Shown one piece after another: positions 51,651-60,595 of a DNA stretch of 64,000 nucleotides. The notes below the pieces were generated by a model, which made no database searches, was not told the DNA's origin, and saw only the letters and a program-made list of their open reading frames with translations. The stretch lies in the NCBI GenBank assembly GCA_017459445.1, contig JAFUDJ010000031.1:62001-126000 (forward strand). The letters are read 5' to 3'. The position numbers and the translations under genes are program-made. This stretch comes from Prevotella sp. (GTDB lineage: Bacteria; Bacteroidota; Bacteroidia; Bacteroidales; Bacteroidaceae). How positions within the stretch are numbered: position 1 is the stretch's first letter; each line of letters opens with the position of its first letter.

Positions 51651-53787
51651 CGTCAGCCACCAGCCCCTCCATCATCTTCATGTCCATGTCGCCGATGCCA
51701 TGGCGTTGCAGCCATGCGGCATCGAACAGCGTGTCATACTCCGACGCCTCCGTTTCCTCGATATATTTCCTGATGCTGTCGGCGGCTTCGTCAATGCGTC
51801 CCATCAGCCAGAGACAATAGCCCCGGTTCAGGAAGTCCTCGTCCGACAGTTTGTCACTGTCCGCCAGCTGCTGATACAACCGGTCGGCCTGCTCCAATTT
51901 GCCATCGCTCATCAGCGTCCAGGCCAGCACACGCGTCACACGCTGGTTGTCGGGCTGTTCGTAGTTAAGCTGATAGAGCAGTTTCAAGGCTCCCTCATAC
52001 TCCTCCAGCTCCGCCAGACAGACGGCACGGTTCAGCATATAGCCTGACTTGCCGGGATGCAATAGCAGCAGGCGCTCATAATCGTCGGCAGCATCGTCTA
52101 AGCGCCCCGCCTGATAGGCCTCGCGGGCATGGCCGGCCAGCGCCCGTTCGTTGCTGCCGTCCAGAGCCAGCGCCTGTTCGTAGTTGCCCGTCCAGAGGTA
52201 GTACTGCACGTCGTGCAGCGATTCCGGGAAGGTATCTAACAATTCGAGGGCGGCATCGCCCAGCTTCTGCTTCATCAGCACGGAGACGATTTCAGGCTTT
52301 TTCTGCTCCAACGGTGTTCCACGGAACAGGGCTGAGCCAAAGAAGAGGCACATACCCGTCGGCTGCTTCGACGTGTCGAAGGGGTTGCAGAGTGCCGACC
52401 GGTTGGGGAAGAGGCGGAAGAAGCGGTACAAGTCCATCAGGTAGCTGCGGCGGATGAAGGCCGGCGACTGCTGCGTCTCCTCGCCCAGCTCATCGGCGGC
52501 CACCTCGCCCTTGTGCATCATCTGGCGCAGGTTGTCGGGCAGATAGTCCATCACTTTCTGGAAGGCCATGATGAACGAGTACTTGTCGCTGTTGCAGAAC
52601 GGTCCTCGCTTCATCACGACGTCGAGGAAGCGGTTGCCTTCCATGCGCTTGACGAACGAGGCTATGTCGGGATGCTGCATGTAAAACGGCACAAACCAGT
52701 TGCTGCACTCATAGAAGAACGGCAGGCGCTTCATCTGCGAGAAGCCGCCGAAATAGATGTCGGCTCCCTGCCGCTGCATGTCCATCATGCGCTGGAACGC
52801 CGCCTCCAGCTTTTCCATGCGCTCCTCGGCGGCATCGGGGTGCAGCACGTCCTCCAACGGGTCGTCCTCAATTTCCTCGATGCCGTTCTTCGTGATGCGC
52901 ATCGCATTGTTCTTCAGCAGGTCGGGCATGATTTCCCGCTCCATCGTTGCCGTGTCCTTGTCGGCATTCAGCGTGTAGACGAGCTGTATCTGCAGCTCCG
53001 TCAGCTCCTGGACGGCCCGCTTCGACTTCAGCAGGTCAGCCACCAGGCGAAGCTGCCCGGGATAGACGGTCAGGAAGTCGTCGTCGATGCCCATCACCCA
53101 TCCCACCAAGGCCCGCTGGCGCACGGCCTCGTCAGTAGCGGCGCGGTACACGTTGAGCAGCAGCCGGAACTTCACCATGTCGAAACGGTTCATCAGCGAC
53201 AGCATGATAGCCGACGTCAGCAGCTGCTGGTCGTTGCTGTCGATGGTCGGCGAGAGCAGGATTTCCTCCATCGCATGCCCCACGCCATCGGTCCACATGT
53301 TAGAGGTCAGCACGAAGTTGAACAACTGGTTCATCTGCTGCTGATGCTCCTTGTAGAGCGTCAGGCTCTTCTCGCCGCGCGTATGCTCAGGCTCCAACGA
53401 GAGCATGGCCACCTCGCTGACGAAGTTCTCCATTTCGCGGCGCACGACGTCGAGCGACCAGCTGCGGCCCCGCTGCCGTACCCCCGCATAGAGCGACTGC
53501 AGGTACGACGACGCCACGATGTGACGGTGTATGGCAATGTTGGCACTGAGCACATACACCCGTTGCAGCAGCAACAGGTACTGTGCCTCGCGCTGCGGGT
53601 CGTCAAAGCCCTGCCGCCAGTAGTTTTCCATCCGCCGGTAGTCGGCCCTGATGGCGTCCAGTTTCTCCTGCGTCTGCGGATTAGGCCATGCCCCCAGGTA
53701 GGTGTTCACCTCGGCCATGGCCACACCGGCATTGCCCGCAATCAGCTGGCGGAATATCCGCTCCAGTGCTATGTCAGTAGTTCCCAT
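51643..53787 (-). CDS. Tetratricopeptide repeat protein, cytoplasmic
   Basis: 714 residues, no signal peptide. The N-terminal 450 residues are a large helical region without a family I recognise (YLQSLYAGVRQRGRSWSLDV, GADIYFGGFSQMKRLPFFYE). The C-terminal 200 residues contain TPR repeats (AREAYQAGRLDDAADDYERL, LNRGYCLWLMGRIDEAADSI). This arrangement is common in Bacteroidetes with unknown role. It follows the lipoprotein gene by four bases, so translation is probably coupled. Confidence 0.85.
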   Translation of the reverse strand: MGTTDIALERIFRQLIAGNAGVAMAEVNTYLGAWPNPQTQEKLDAIRADYRRMENYWRQGFDDPQREAQYLLLLQRVYVLSANIAIHRHIVASSYLQSLYAGVRQRGRSWSLDVVRREMENFVSEVAMLSLEPEHTRGEKSLTLYKEHQQQMNQLFNFVLTSNMWTDGVGHAMEEILLSPTIDSNDQQLLTSAIMLSLMNRFDMVKFRLLLNVYRAATDEAVRQRALVGWVMGIDDDFLTVYPGQLRLVADLLKSKRAVQELTELQIQLVYTLNADKDTATMEREIMPDLLKNNAMRITKNGIEEIEDDPLEDVLHPDAAEERMEKLEAAFQRMMDMQRQGADIYFGGFSQMKRLPFFYECSNWFVPFYMQHPDIASFVKRMEGNRFLDVVMKRGPFCNSDKYSFIMAFQKVMDYLPDNLRQMMHKGEVAADELGEETQQSPAFIRRSYLMDLYRFFRLFPNRSALCNPFDTSKQPTGMCLFFGSALFRGTPLEQKKPEIVSVLMKQKLGDAALELLDTFPESLHDVQYYLWTGNYEQALALDGSNERALAGHAREAYQAGRLDDAADDYERLLLLHPGKSGYMLNRAVCLAELEEYEGALKLLYQLNYEQPDNQRVTRVLAWTLMSDGKLEQADRLYQQLADSDKLSDEDFLNRGYCLWLMGRIDEAADSIRKYIEETEASEYDTLFDAAWLQRHGIGDMDMKMMEGLVADVR

Positions 53788-53791
53788 AGCG

Positions 53792-54718
53792 TCACATGCC
53801 TCCTTTCTTTATCCATTGCTCCACGGCGGCAAGGTCCTGCTCGCGGGGACCTTCGGCATGGTGGAAGCGAAGGGTGCGCGGCAGCGAGTCGGCCAGTGCC
53901 TCGCTCATCTTGCAACACTCGCTGATAAGCCGGCGGTAATGGCCGATGCCGTATTTGTTGATGGAGTCGCAGGCCTGGTCGTAGGCTTTCATCAGCAGAG
54001 CCAGCTGCTTGCCACGGGCCTGCCGGCGCATCTCCTGTTCGCGGAACACGATGACGCCCAGCTGCACGCCCATCGACCGTGAGTCGGCAATGACGGGGTT
54101 CTTCTGCGTCCGCGCAGCGGTAGCCTGCGGCTCAGTCATCCAGAAGGCATCCGCCTCGCCGTTCTGCAGCATCAGCAGGCGCACAAGCACATCGTTCACC
54201 TGCACCTTGAACACACGGTCGCCGTCGAGCTTCACAGAGTCGACGACGCGGTCGGTGAGCAGGTCGGTAGCCGAATAGCGCGTCATGGCTATCATCTTGT
54301 CGTCAAGCTGTTTCAGTTGGCGGATGCGGGCTGAGCGGCTGCTTACCAACTGCCAATAGGCGTTGGTCGTGGTGGCATAACGCAACTTCGTGCCGCGCCG
54401 TACCATGCGCGAAGCCCTCACCAGGTCGCTGACGGCGCCCTCTACCCTGCCCCGCTCCAAGGCGGTGTCGCAGTCCATCTGGGCCGTATAGTACTTCAGG
54501 CGCACCCCGCCCTCCAGTGTGTCGAGCAGCCGATGGTGCCGCGCGACATACAGCGGCAGGCAATCCAGCGTCGGCATCACGGCAATCTTCAGTGCCGCCG
54601 AGTCCCTGCGCATAGCCTCGCGACGGTTCTCGCGATTGATGCGCTTAGTCTCCTCATAACTCTGTCCGCAGGCTGCCATCAGCAGCAAAGCGGCTATCAT
54701 CGTGACGATATACTTCAT
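53792..54718 (-). CDS. Lipoprotein of the NMT1/thiamine-type substrate-binding family
   Basis: 308 residues. MKYIVTMIAALLLMAACGQS has a lipobox (LMAAC), so it is membrane-anchored. The rest resembles ABC-type substrate-binding proteins: KIAVMPTLDCLPLYVARHHR, then CDTALERGRVEGAVSDLVRA, MIAMTRYSATDLLTD and EADAFWMTEPQATAA. No permease or ATPase gene is next to it, so the ligand and whether it still serves a transporter are open. The start at 54718 is supported by the lipobox spacing. A full promoter lies so close that the mRNA should be nearly leaderless. Confidence 0.82.
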   Translation of the reverse strand: MKYIVTMIAALLLMAACGQSYEETKRINRENRREAMRRDSAALKIAVMPTLDCLPLYVARHHRLLDTLEGGVRLKYYTAQMDCDTALERGRVEGAVSDLVRASRMVRRGTKLRYATTTNAYWQLVSSRSARIRQLKQLDDKMIAMTRYSATDLLTDRVVDSVKLDGDRVFKVQVNDVLVRLLMLQNGEADAFWMTEPQATAARTQKNPVIADSRSMGVQLGVIVFREQEMRRQARGKQLALLMKAYDQACDSINKYGIGHYRRLISECCKMSEALADSLPRTLRFHHAEGPREQDLAAVEQWIKKGGM

Positions 54719-54727
54719 AATTGACTG

Positions 54728-54759
54728 CAAAGTTAGTGCAAACCGAATGAAAAACCAAA
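54728..54759 (-). promoter_or_regulatory. Promoter of the lipoprotein-TPR operon
   Basis: Minus-strand TTTG (54759-54756), 20 bp, TAACTTTG (54735-54728). The ATG at 54718 is nine bases after the box. Confidence 0.75.
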
Positions 54760-54776
54760 TAAAATTCGAGTTTTTC

Positions 54777-54807
54777 TTTGCCGTCTCAAATATAGTTCGT
54801 ACCTTTG
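54777..54807 (+). promoter_or_regulatory. Promoter of the candidate structured RNA
   Basis: TTTG (54777-54780), 19 bp, TACCTTTG (54800-54807). Full consensus, facing a gene-free stretch. Confidence 0.72.
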
Positions 54808-54812
54808 TGGCT

Positions 54813-55080
54813 GAGTTACCAGATGACCTAAGAGTGGGCTGTCGCTACGGAGTGCTCTACATATCAACGAGCGTTAAGCGCATATTGTCCCTGTTCTGAA
54901 ACGTGGAAAATTTCAAGTAGCGGGCGAATGAGCAATCAGCGTTCACGTCTTTAGGCGCATGATTCCTTATTCTATAAGGATAGTAATACCTTGAGGCGTG
55001 GACTATTGTATCATTAGGCTACAAGGGTTCATTCCACGACCTCAGGACAGATAATGTACAAATGCGTCCATGCCTTTTTT
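54813..55080 (+). ncRNA. Candidate structured RNA (possibly 6S-like), unidentified
   Basis: About 270 bp without a credible reading frame follow a perfect promoter. Visible structure: CGCTAC/GTAGCG pairing across the 5' half, CCTTATTCTATAAGG hairpin near 54965-54980, and a strong stem TGAGGCGTGGA (54992-55002) with TCCACGACCTCA (55033-55044). A run of six T residues at 55075-55080 follows GGAC/GTCC pairing and may be the 3' end. I do not see tmRNA, RNase P or SRP RNA signatures. A 6S RNA or the Bacteroidales-1 RNA is possible. It could also be a long leader of the downstream surface-protein gene. Confidence 0.5.
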
Positions 55081-55127
55081 GTGTGTACACATCAATGTAT
55101 TACAAATAACGTTTTTACAAAAAAAGA

Positions 55128-57482
55128 ATGATTATGAGAAAGAGTTTACTTTCATTGCTGCTGGCACTGGGGATTCCCGTAGCCGGCTGGTGTGCAGACG
55201 GTGACACATTCACCGTGACAACTGCCGAAGGGCAGGCCATGACCATGATGGTGCTGAGTGAAACGGACAAGACATGTCAGGTGGGCGACGGCGAACGGAA
55301 CTGCATTGAGCAGGCATACACCGGCAGCGTCACCATTCCGCAGACGGCCAATGGCTATGCCGTGACCGCCATTGGCAGCTATGCGTTTTACAACTATTAC
55401 TGGTATGGCAGCGGCGACCTCAATGTGACCAGCGTCAACATTCCTGAGGGGGTGACGGCCATCAACCGGTATGCCTTTGACGACCAGCGGGAGCTGAAGG
55501 CCATCGAGCTGCCGTCCACCTTGCGGCAGATTGACGAGTATGCTTTCAGCGGTTCCGGGCTGACGGCCATCACGCTGCCCGAGGGCATGACCGAGTTAGG
55601 CTACTATGCACTCTGTGGCTGTCCGGCGCTAACGTCAGTCACGCTGCCCTCCACGCTGACGCGCCTTGGCGAGGGAGCTCTGAGTTCCTGCGAGCAGCTG
55701 ACTCAGTTCACCATCCCCACGACGGTGACGGAGCTGGGGCCAAGCGTCTTTTCCAGCACAGGGCTGACAGCCATCGACATCCCCGTCAGCATCAGCGAGA
55801 TTCCAGACGGTGCCTTCAACGACTGCCAGTCCTTGGCATCGGTCAACATTCCCACAACGGTGACACGCATCGGCAACTACGCATTCAATTCATGTTACAA
55901 CCTCACATCCATCAACATTCCCTCGTCGGTAACGGAGTTAGGGGCATCGGCATTCTACAATGCGGGCCTGACGGCCATCACGGTGCCTGCCAGCATCGGC
56001 ACAATACCCTCCGATGCGTTCAGCTACTGCCCCCTCACGGAGGTAACGCTGCCTGAGGGCCTGACGGCCATCGGGGACTATGCTTTCTACAGTTGCTACA
56101 ACCTGACGGCCATCAACATCCCCGACGGTGTAACACGCATCGGAGGCGCCGCATTTGCCCGCTGCTCTTCATTAGCCGCCGTCACCATTCCCGCCAGTGT
56201 GACCGAGATGGACTCTGAGGTCTTCGGTGGGACACCGCTTACCGACGTGCCCGCCATGGACGGCATGAGCACCATTCCCTATCAATGCTTCTATGAATGT
56301 CAGAATATGGTCAATGTCACCATCCCCGCCAATATCACCAGTATCGGCGATGCTGCCTTCCAGAGCTGCTATAACCTGAAAAGCGTATCGCTGCCTAATG
56401 GTGTGACAGAGATTGGCTCAAATGCTTTCCTGGCTTGCAGCGAGCTGGCCGCCATCAACCTGCCCGAGGGGCTGACGACTATCGGCGACTACGCCTTTGA
56501 ACGAACAGTCCTCGCCGAACTCATACTGCCCAGCACGCTGACCTCAATCGGCTACGGTGCCTTCACCCAATGTAACAACCTGACCGCCGTCAGCATTCCC
56601 AACAGCGTAACAGAGCTGGGAGGCAGAGCCTTCGGCTGGTGTGAGAATCTGGCCGACGTAAAACTCTCGGAGAGCCTGACCTACCTGAGCGAAGGAATTT
56701 TCGCCGGCTGCAAGAAGCTGACTGCCATCCGGATACCGGAGAGTGTGCAGTACATCTATAGTGACGTGTTCAGCGGCACAGGCCTAACAGCCCTCCACCT
56801 GCCGAGGAATGTGGAGTATCTTGACCAACGGGCTGTATTCGACCTGCCACTTGAGCAGATTACCGTCGATGCAGACAACGTGACGTATGACTCACGCGAA
56901 GACTGCAACGCCATCATCGAGTCGGCCAGCAACACACTACTCCTTGGTTGCAAGAACACCGTATTCCCCACGACGATAACAGCCATCGGCTATAGCGCCT
57001 TTTGGGGATGCGACGGCTTGCGCTCGGTGGTCATTCCCGAGGGCGTGACTGAGATTGGACCGGATGCTTTCCTTGACTGCTACGACTTAGAGACCGTCAC
57101 CCTGCCGTCCACCCTGACGAGCATCGGCGGCGGAGCTTTCTACTGCAACGAATACGTGTATGATGAAGACAGCAAACTGGGTAGTTTGAAGTCGGTGAAG
57201 GCCCTGATGACCAATCCGTTCGACATCTACGACAACACCTTCTACCACTACGACACGGCGACCCTCTACGTGCCTGATGGAACAGAGTCATTGTACAAGG
57301 CTTGCAACGGATGGTGCCTCTTCTATGGCATCGCGACTGATGTCAAGACACCGGCGGACAAGTCTGCCATCAAGACTGCGACCTATGACCTTGGCGGTCG
57401 CTCCGTCAACGGCAACCAGGCACACCATGGCATCAACATCGTAAGGATGAGCAACGGAACGGTGCGCAAGACGGTTCGGTAG
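55128..57482 (+). CDS. BspA-like leucine-rich repeat surface protein
   Basis: 784 residues. A signal peptide (RKSLLSLLLALGIPVAGWC) is followed by about 25 LRR_5/BspA repeats of roughly 23 residues (LTAINIPDGVTRIGGAAFAR, CYNLTSINIPSSVTELGASA). The end, TYDLGGRSVNGNQAHHGINI, resembles the short C-terminal tail many Prevotella secreted proteins share. BspA proteins bind host proteins or other bacteria at the cell surface. It lies downstream of the candidate RNA, with a 47-bp AT-rich leader from the T-run. Confidence 0.92.
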   Translation: MIMRKSLLSLLLALGIPVAGWCADGDTFTVTTAEGQAMTMMVLSETDKTCQVGDGERNCIEQAYTGSVTIPQTANGYAVTAIGSYAFYNYYWYGSGDLNVTSVNIPEGVTAINRYAFDDQRELKAIELPSTLRQIDEYAFSGSGLTAITLPEGMTELGYYALCGCPALTSVTLPSTLTRLGEGALSSCEQLTQFTIPTTVTELGPSVFSSTGLTAIDIPVSISEIPDGAFNDCQSLASVNIPTTVTRIGNYAFNSCYNLTSINIPSSVTELGASAFYNAGLTAITVPASIGTIPSDAFSYCPLTEVTLPEGLTAIGDYAFYSCYNLTAINIPDGVTRIGGAAFARCSSLAAVTIPASVTEMDSEVFGGTPLTDVPAMDGMSTIPYQCFYECQNMVNVTIPANITSIGDAAFQSCYNLKSVSLPNGVTEIGSNAFLACSELAAINLPEGLTTIGDYAFERTVLAELILPSTLTSIGYGAFTQCNNLTAVSIPNSVTELGGRAFGWCENLADVKLSESLTYLSEGIFAGCKKLTAIRIPESVQYIYSDVFSGTGLTALHLPRNVEYLDQRAVFDLPLEQITVDADNVTYDSREDCNAIIESASNTLLLGCKNTVFPTTITAIGYSAFWGCDGLRSVVIPEGVTEIGPDAFLDCYDLETVTLPSTLTSIGGGAFYCNEYVYDEDSKLGSLKSVKALMTNPFDIYDNTFYHYDTATLYVPDGTESLYKACNGWCLFYGIATDVKTPADKSAIKTATYDLGGRSVNGNQAHHGINIVRMSNGTVRKTVR

Positions 57483-57651
57483 CAATAGACGCAGACAACA
57501 GCCATCACCGCATGGACCGGCGTAGTAGAGTGCAAAGCCATGAACTGCGTCGTCCATGCCTTATACCACACAGCTGACGACTGGTGAAAAAAATAAAAAA
57601 ACCTGCACCCTGCACCCCAAATGCCGCTCAGCCCTCTGCATATCGGTGTTT

Positions 57652-57702
57652 CAAGGGGGTGTAACTTGCCCGAAAAACCTGCACCCTACTTACACCCCCT
57701 TG
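57652..57702. repeat. 13-bp perfect inverted repeat
   Basis: CAAGGGGGTGTAA (57652-57664) and TTACACCCCCTTG (57690-57702) around a 25-base loop; CCTGCACCCT occurs in the loop and just upstream at 57602. The stretch 57483-57780 has no gene I believe. Confidence 0.8.
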
Positions 57703-57813
57703 CGGGAATTTCAAGCAAGTGGAATGATGATAGCAGGAATCTGCTTTCACCAAACTACAGATGTAAAAAGAGAGTGATTTGCGGAAGTACAGCGCTATAG
57801 CGCCTATTCTTAT

Positions 57814-57881
57814 CACAAACGACCGAACAAAATTAGCACAAATGACCGAACAAAATTACCACAAACGACCGAAAATTCATC
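57814..57881. repeat. 23-bp tandem repeats upstream of the DUF4143 gene
   Basis: Three units, CACAAACGACCGAACAAAAT plus three bases, start at 57814, 57837 and 57860; the third diverges after 15 bases. They end just before the promoter and may be operators. The palindrome GCGCTATAGCGC lies at 57792-57803. Confidence 0.85.
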
Positions 57882-57888
57882 AAAACGC

Positions 57889-57919
57889 TTGCGTAATTCA
57901 ATAATAATCAGTAACTTTG
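57889..57919 (+). promoter_or_regulatory. Promoter of the DUF4143 ATPase gene
   Basis: TTG (57889-57891), 20 bp, TAACTTTG (57912-57919), 33 bp before the ATG. Confidence 0.65.
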
Positions 57920-57952
57920 TCGCCAGATAAGCAAGACTGTGACGATTGTAAG

Positions 57953-58830
57953 ATGAAGACTGATTATAAACCAAGAATTGCCGATGGGTTATTGGCACGT
58001 AAGTTAGCGGGCAAGGGGGCCGTATTGATAGAAGGTCCTAAATGGTGTGGCAAAACAACGACCGCCAAACAGCAAGCCAAGAGTATGCTTGACCTTGGCG
58101 ATAGTGGCGTATTAAGGCAAAGCCAACAGATGATGGAAATCAGTCCTAAAACATTGCTACAGGGCGAAACTCCACGTTTGATAGACGAGTGGCAGACAAT
58201 TCCCCCACTATGGGACAGCATCCGGGACGAAATCGACAAGCGCAGTGATTTCTCACAATTCATCTTGACAGGTTCGTCGGTACTTCCGCAGGCAGACGAG
58301 ACTATCCACAGCGGAACGGGCCGTTTTGCAAGAATCAAGATGCGCCCTATGTCGCTGTTTGAATCGGGCGACTCATCGGGGAAAGTCAGTTTGCGAGAAC
58401 TGTTCAACGGCAAAACGATAGAGCCATTGACGTGCCAGACAGACCTTCATCAAATAGCCTATCTCACCTGCCGTGGCGGCTGGCCTATGGCCACCTTCCT
58501 CAGTGGTGACATTGCACTTGACCAAGCCTTCGACTATGTAGATGCTGTAGTGGAGCGTGATATTCTGCGGGTAGATGGCGTAAGACGAAGTCCGGAGCGC
58601 ACCCGGCTCCTGATGCGTTCGTATGCCAGAAACATTTCGCAACAGGTATCCTATGGAACCATTAAGAGCGATATGCTGTCGAACGATTCACAGACACTCG
58701 ACGAAGACACAGAGATACCACCCGTATGCCCAAGCCTTCGTTCATGATGGTACTCACCGCCGTTGGCCAATATGCCTACCAACGGCCTGACGGCGTGTTT
58801 GTGGTTCCCATCAGCTGTGTAAGAGACTAA
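57953..58830 (+). pseudogene. AAA ATPase (DUF4143 family) with an internal deletion
   Basis: The first 250 residues are a typical Bacteroidetes DUF4143 ATPase: Walker A EGPKWCGKTTT, LIDEWQTIPPLWDSIRDEID, and YVDAVVERDILRVDGVRRSP. After SNDSQTLDEDT the expected middle and C-terminal region, including the nuclease-like DUF4143 part, is missing and the frame ends at 58747. In the next frame the usual family tail follows (PSFMMVLTAVGQYAYQRPDG then VFVVPISCVRD and a stop at 58830). About 130 residues were lost in an out-of-frame deletion. The protein is probably inactive. Confidence 0.82.
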
Positions 58831-58851
58831 GGATTAATCCGCGCAAAGCAG

Positions 58852-58992
58852 CTAAAACTCGCGGACCACTGCCCTGCCTTTCTGCCATGCCACCATGTTC
58901 AGCACCAAGTAGTTCCAGTCGTCTCCGTGTTTTAGTCCTGTTGTTCCTTGATGGATGAAGATATTGCCGCAAAGATAATCATTTTTGCCGAA
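58852..58992 (-). pseudogene. Possible gene remnant
   Basis: A 46-codon minus-strand frame without an ATG ends YLCGNIFIHQGTTGLKHGDD, then WNYLVLNMVAWQKGRAVVRE and a stop at 58852. It reads like the tail of a real protein, but I cannot name the family. It lies between the broken ATPase gene and radA. Otherwise I see nothing in 58831-59075. Confidence 0.3.
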
Positions 58993-59075
58993 TTACGGAA
59001 GACTTTCCGCCATTTACACCTTAATATTTATGATAGTTTAAGCCTGTCAAATGCGCCCATTCAGAATATTATTCG

Positions 59076-59083
59076 TACCTTTG
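59076..59083 (+). promoter_or_regulatory. -7 box of radA
   Basis: TACCTTTG, 31 bp before the start codon; no clear -33 TTTG. Confidence 0.5.
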
Positions 59084-59113
59084 CAAGCAAACAGACTCAC
59101 GAAAACAAGCGAT

Positions 59114-60508
59114 ATGGCCAACAAAGACAAGACAATGTACGTCTGCTCAAACTGCGGACAGGAGTCGACAAAATGGATAGGCAAGTGCCCCAGCTGCGGG
59201 CAGTGGAACACGTTCAAGGAAATCAAGGTGGCCGACACCCGCAAGCAGCTGGCGGCCACCACGGCGGCAGCCTCGGCCGGTCGGCAGCTGCGGCAGAACA
59301 AGGTGCAGCGGCTTAGCGACATTGCTGCTCACGACGACCCGCGCATCGACATGCATGACGAGGAGCTGAACCGCGTCCTGGGCGGCGGTCTGGTGCCGGG
59401 CAGCATTGTGCTGCTGGGCGGCGAGCCGGGCATCGGCAAGTCCACGCTGTCGCTGCAGACGATGCTCAACCTGACGGACAAGCGCGTGCTCTACGTCAGC
59501 GGCGAGGAGAGCGCCCACCAGCTGAAGATGCGGGCAGAGAGATTGGTCGGCAGTTCGGCTGCCGACAACAGTTTCCTCATCCTCTGCGAGAACTCCTTAG
59601 AGGCCATCTTCGACCATATCAAAGAGGTGCAGCCAGAGCTGGTCGTCGTCGACTCCATCCAGACCATTGCGACGGAAGACGTCGAATCCTCGGCCGGCAG
59701 CATCGCCCAAGTGCGCGAATGCGCCGCCGCCCTGCTGCGCTTTGCCAAGACCAGCGGCGTGCCCGTCATTCTCATCGGCCACATCACCAAGGAGGGGACG
59801 CTGGCCGGCCCGAAAATTCTGGAGCACATCGTCGACACGGTCATCCAGTTTGAGGGCGACCAGCACTACATGTACCGCATCCTGCGCAGCATCAAGAACC
59901 GCTTCGGCTCCACGTCGGAGCTGGGCATCTACGAGATGCAGCAGACCGGTCTGCGGCAGGTTTCAAACCCGTCGGAGCTGCTGCTGACCGAAGACCACGA
60001 CGGACTGTCAGGCGTAGCCATATCGAGCGCCATCGAGGGCGTCCGCCCTTTCCTCGTCGAGACGCAGGCCCTGGTGTCGTCGGCAGCCTACGGCACTCCG
60101 CAGCGGTCGGCCACAGGCTTCGACCAGCGCCGACTGAACATGCTGCTGGCCGTGCTGGAGAAACGCGTCGGCTTCAAACTGATGCAGAAGGACGTGTTCC
60201 TGAACATTGCCGGCGGGCTGCGCGTGACGGACATGGCCATGGACCTCTCTGTCATCGCCGCCGTGCTGTCGTCGAATGTCGACACCCCCATTGACGACGG
60301 CTGGTGCATGGCCGGCGAGGTGGGCCTGTCGGGCGAGGTCCGCCCCGTGGCGCGCATCGAGCAGCGCATTGCCGAAGCCGAGAAACTGGGCTTCCAGCAC
60401 ATCATCATACCGAAGTATAACCTCACAGGACTAAACCAGAAGAAATACAAAATCGAGCTGGTGGCCGTCCGAAAGGTCGAGGAAGCCCTGCGCGCCTTGT
60501 TCGGATAA
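59114..60508 (+). CDS. radA: DNA repair protein RadA
   Basis: 464 residues. The N-terminal zinc finger CSNCGQESTKWIGKCPSCGQ is diagnostic, followed by Walker A GGEPGIGKST (about 94-103), the RadA-specific KNRFGSTSELGIYEM, and a C-terminal Lon-like domain (AGEVGLSGEVRPVARIEQRI). RadA is a hexameric helicase that promotes branch migration during homologous recombination. I use the ATG at 59114, just before the zinc finger; the longer open frame from 59051 contains the promoter. Confidence 0.97.
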   Translation: MANKDKTMYVCSNCGQESTKWIGKCPSCGQWNTFKEIKVADTRKQLAATTAAASAGRQLRQNKVQRLSDIAAHDDPRIDMHDEELNRVLGGGLVPGSIVLLGGEPGIGKSTLSLQTMLNLTDKRVLYVSGEESAHQLKMRAERLVGSSAADNSFLILCENSLEAIFDHIKEVQPELVVVDSIQTIATEDVESSAGSIAQVRECAAALLRFAKTSGVPVILIGHITKEGTLAGPKILEHIVDTVIQFEGDQHYMYRILRSIKNRFGSTSELGIYEMQQTGLRQVSNPSELLLTEDHDGLSGVAISSAIEGVRPFLVETQALVSSAAYGTPQRSATGFDQRRLNMLLAVLEKRVGFKLMQKDVFLNIAGGLRVTDMAMDLSVIAAVLSSNVDTPIDDGWCMAGEVGLSGEVRPVARIEQRIAEAEKLGFQHIIIPKYNLTGLNQKKYKIELVAVRKVEEALRALFG

Positions 60509-60540
60509 ACGGCCTAAAGGCACAAAAAACCAGTAATATA

Positions 60541-60572
60541 TTTGCATAATACCATATTATTGCTTACTTTTG
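60541..60572 (+). promoter_or_regulatory. Promoter of the kinase-like gene
   Basis: TTTG (60541-60544), 20 bp, TACTTTTG (60565-60572), 23 bp before the ATG. Confidence 0.72.
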
Positions 60573-60595
60573 CATCACCAAATAAACATCCAATC

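Noticed and set aside
54813..55080. tmRNA, RNase P RNA or SRP RNA
   Set aside because: No CCA end or tRNA-like acceptor, no conserved RNase P core and no SRP GNAR apical loop could be seen.
57556..57777. 73-codon frame after the BspA gene
   Set aside because: It spans the 13-bp inverted repeat and has no domain, promoter or ribosome-binding context.
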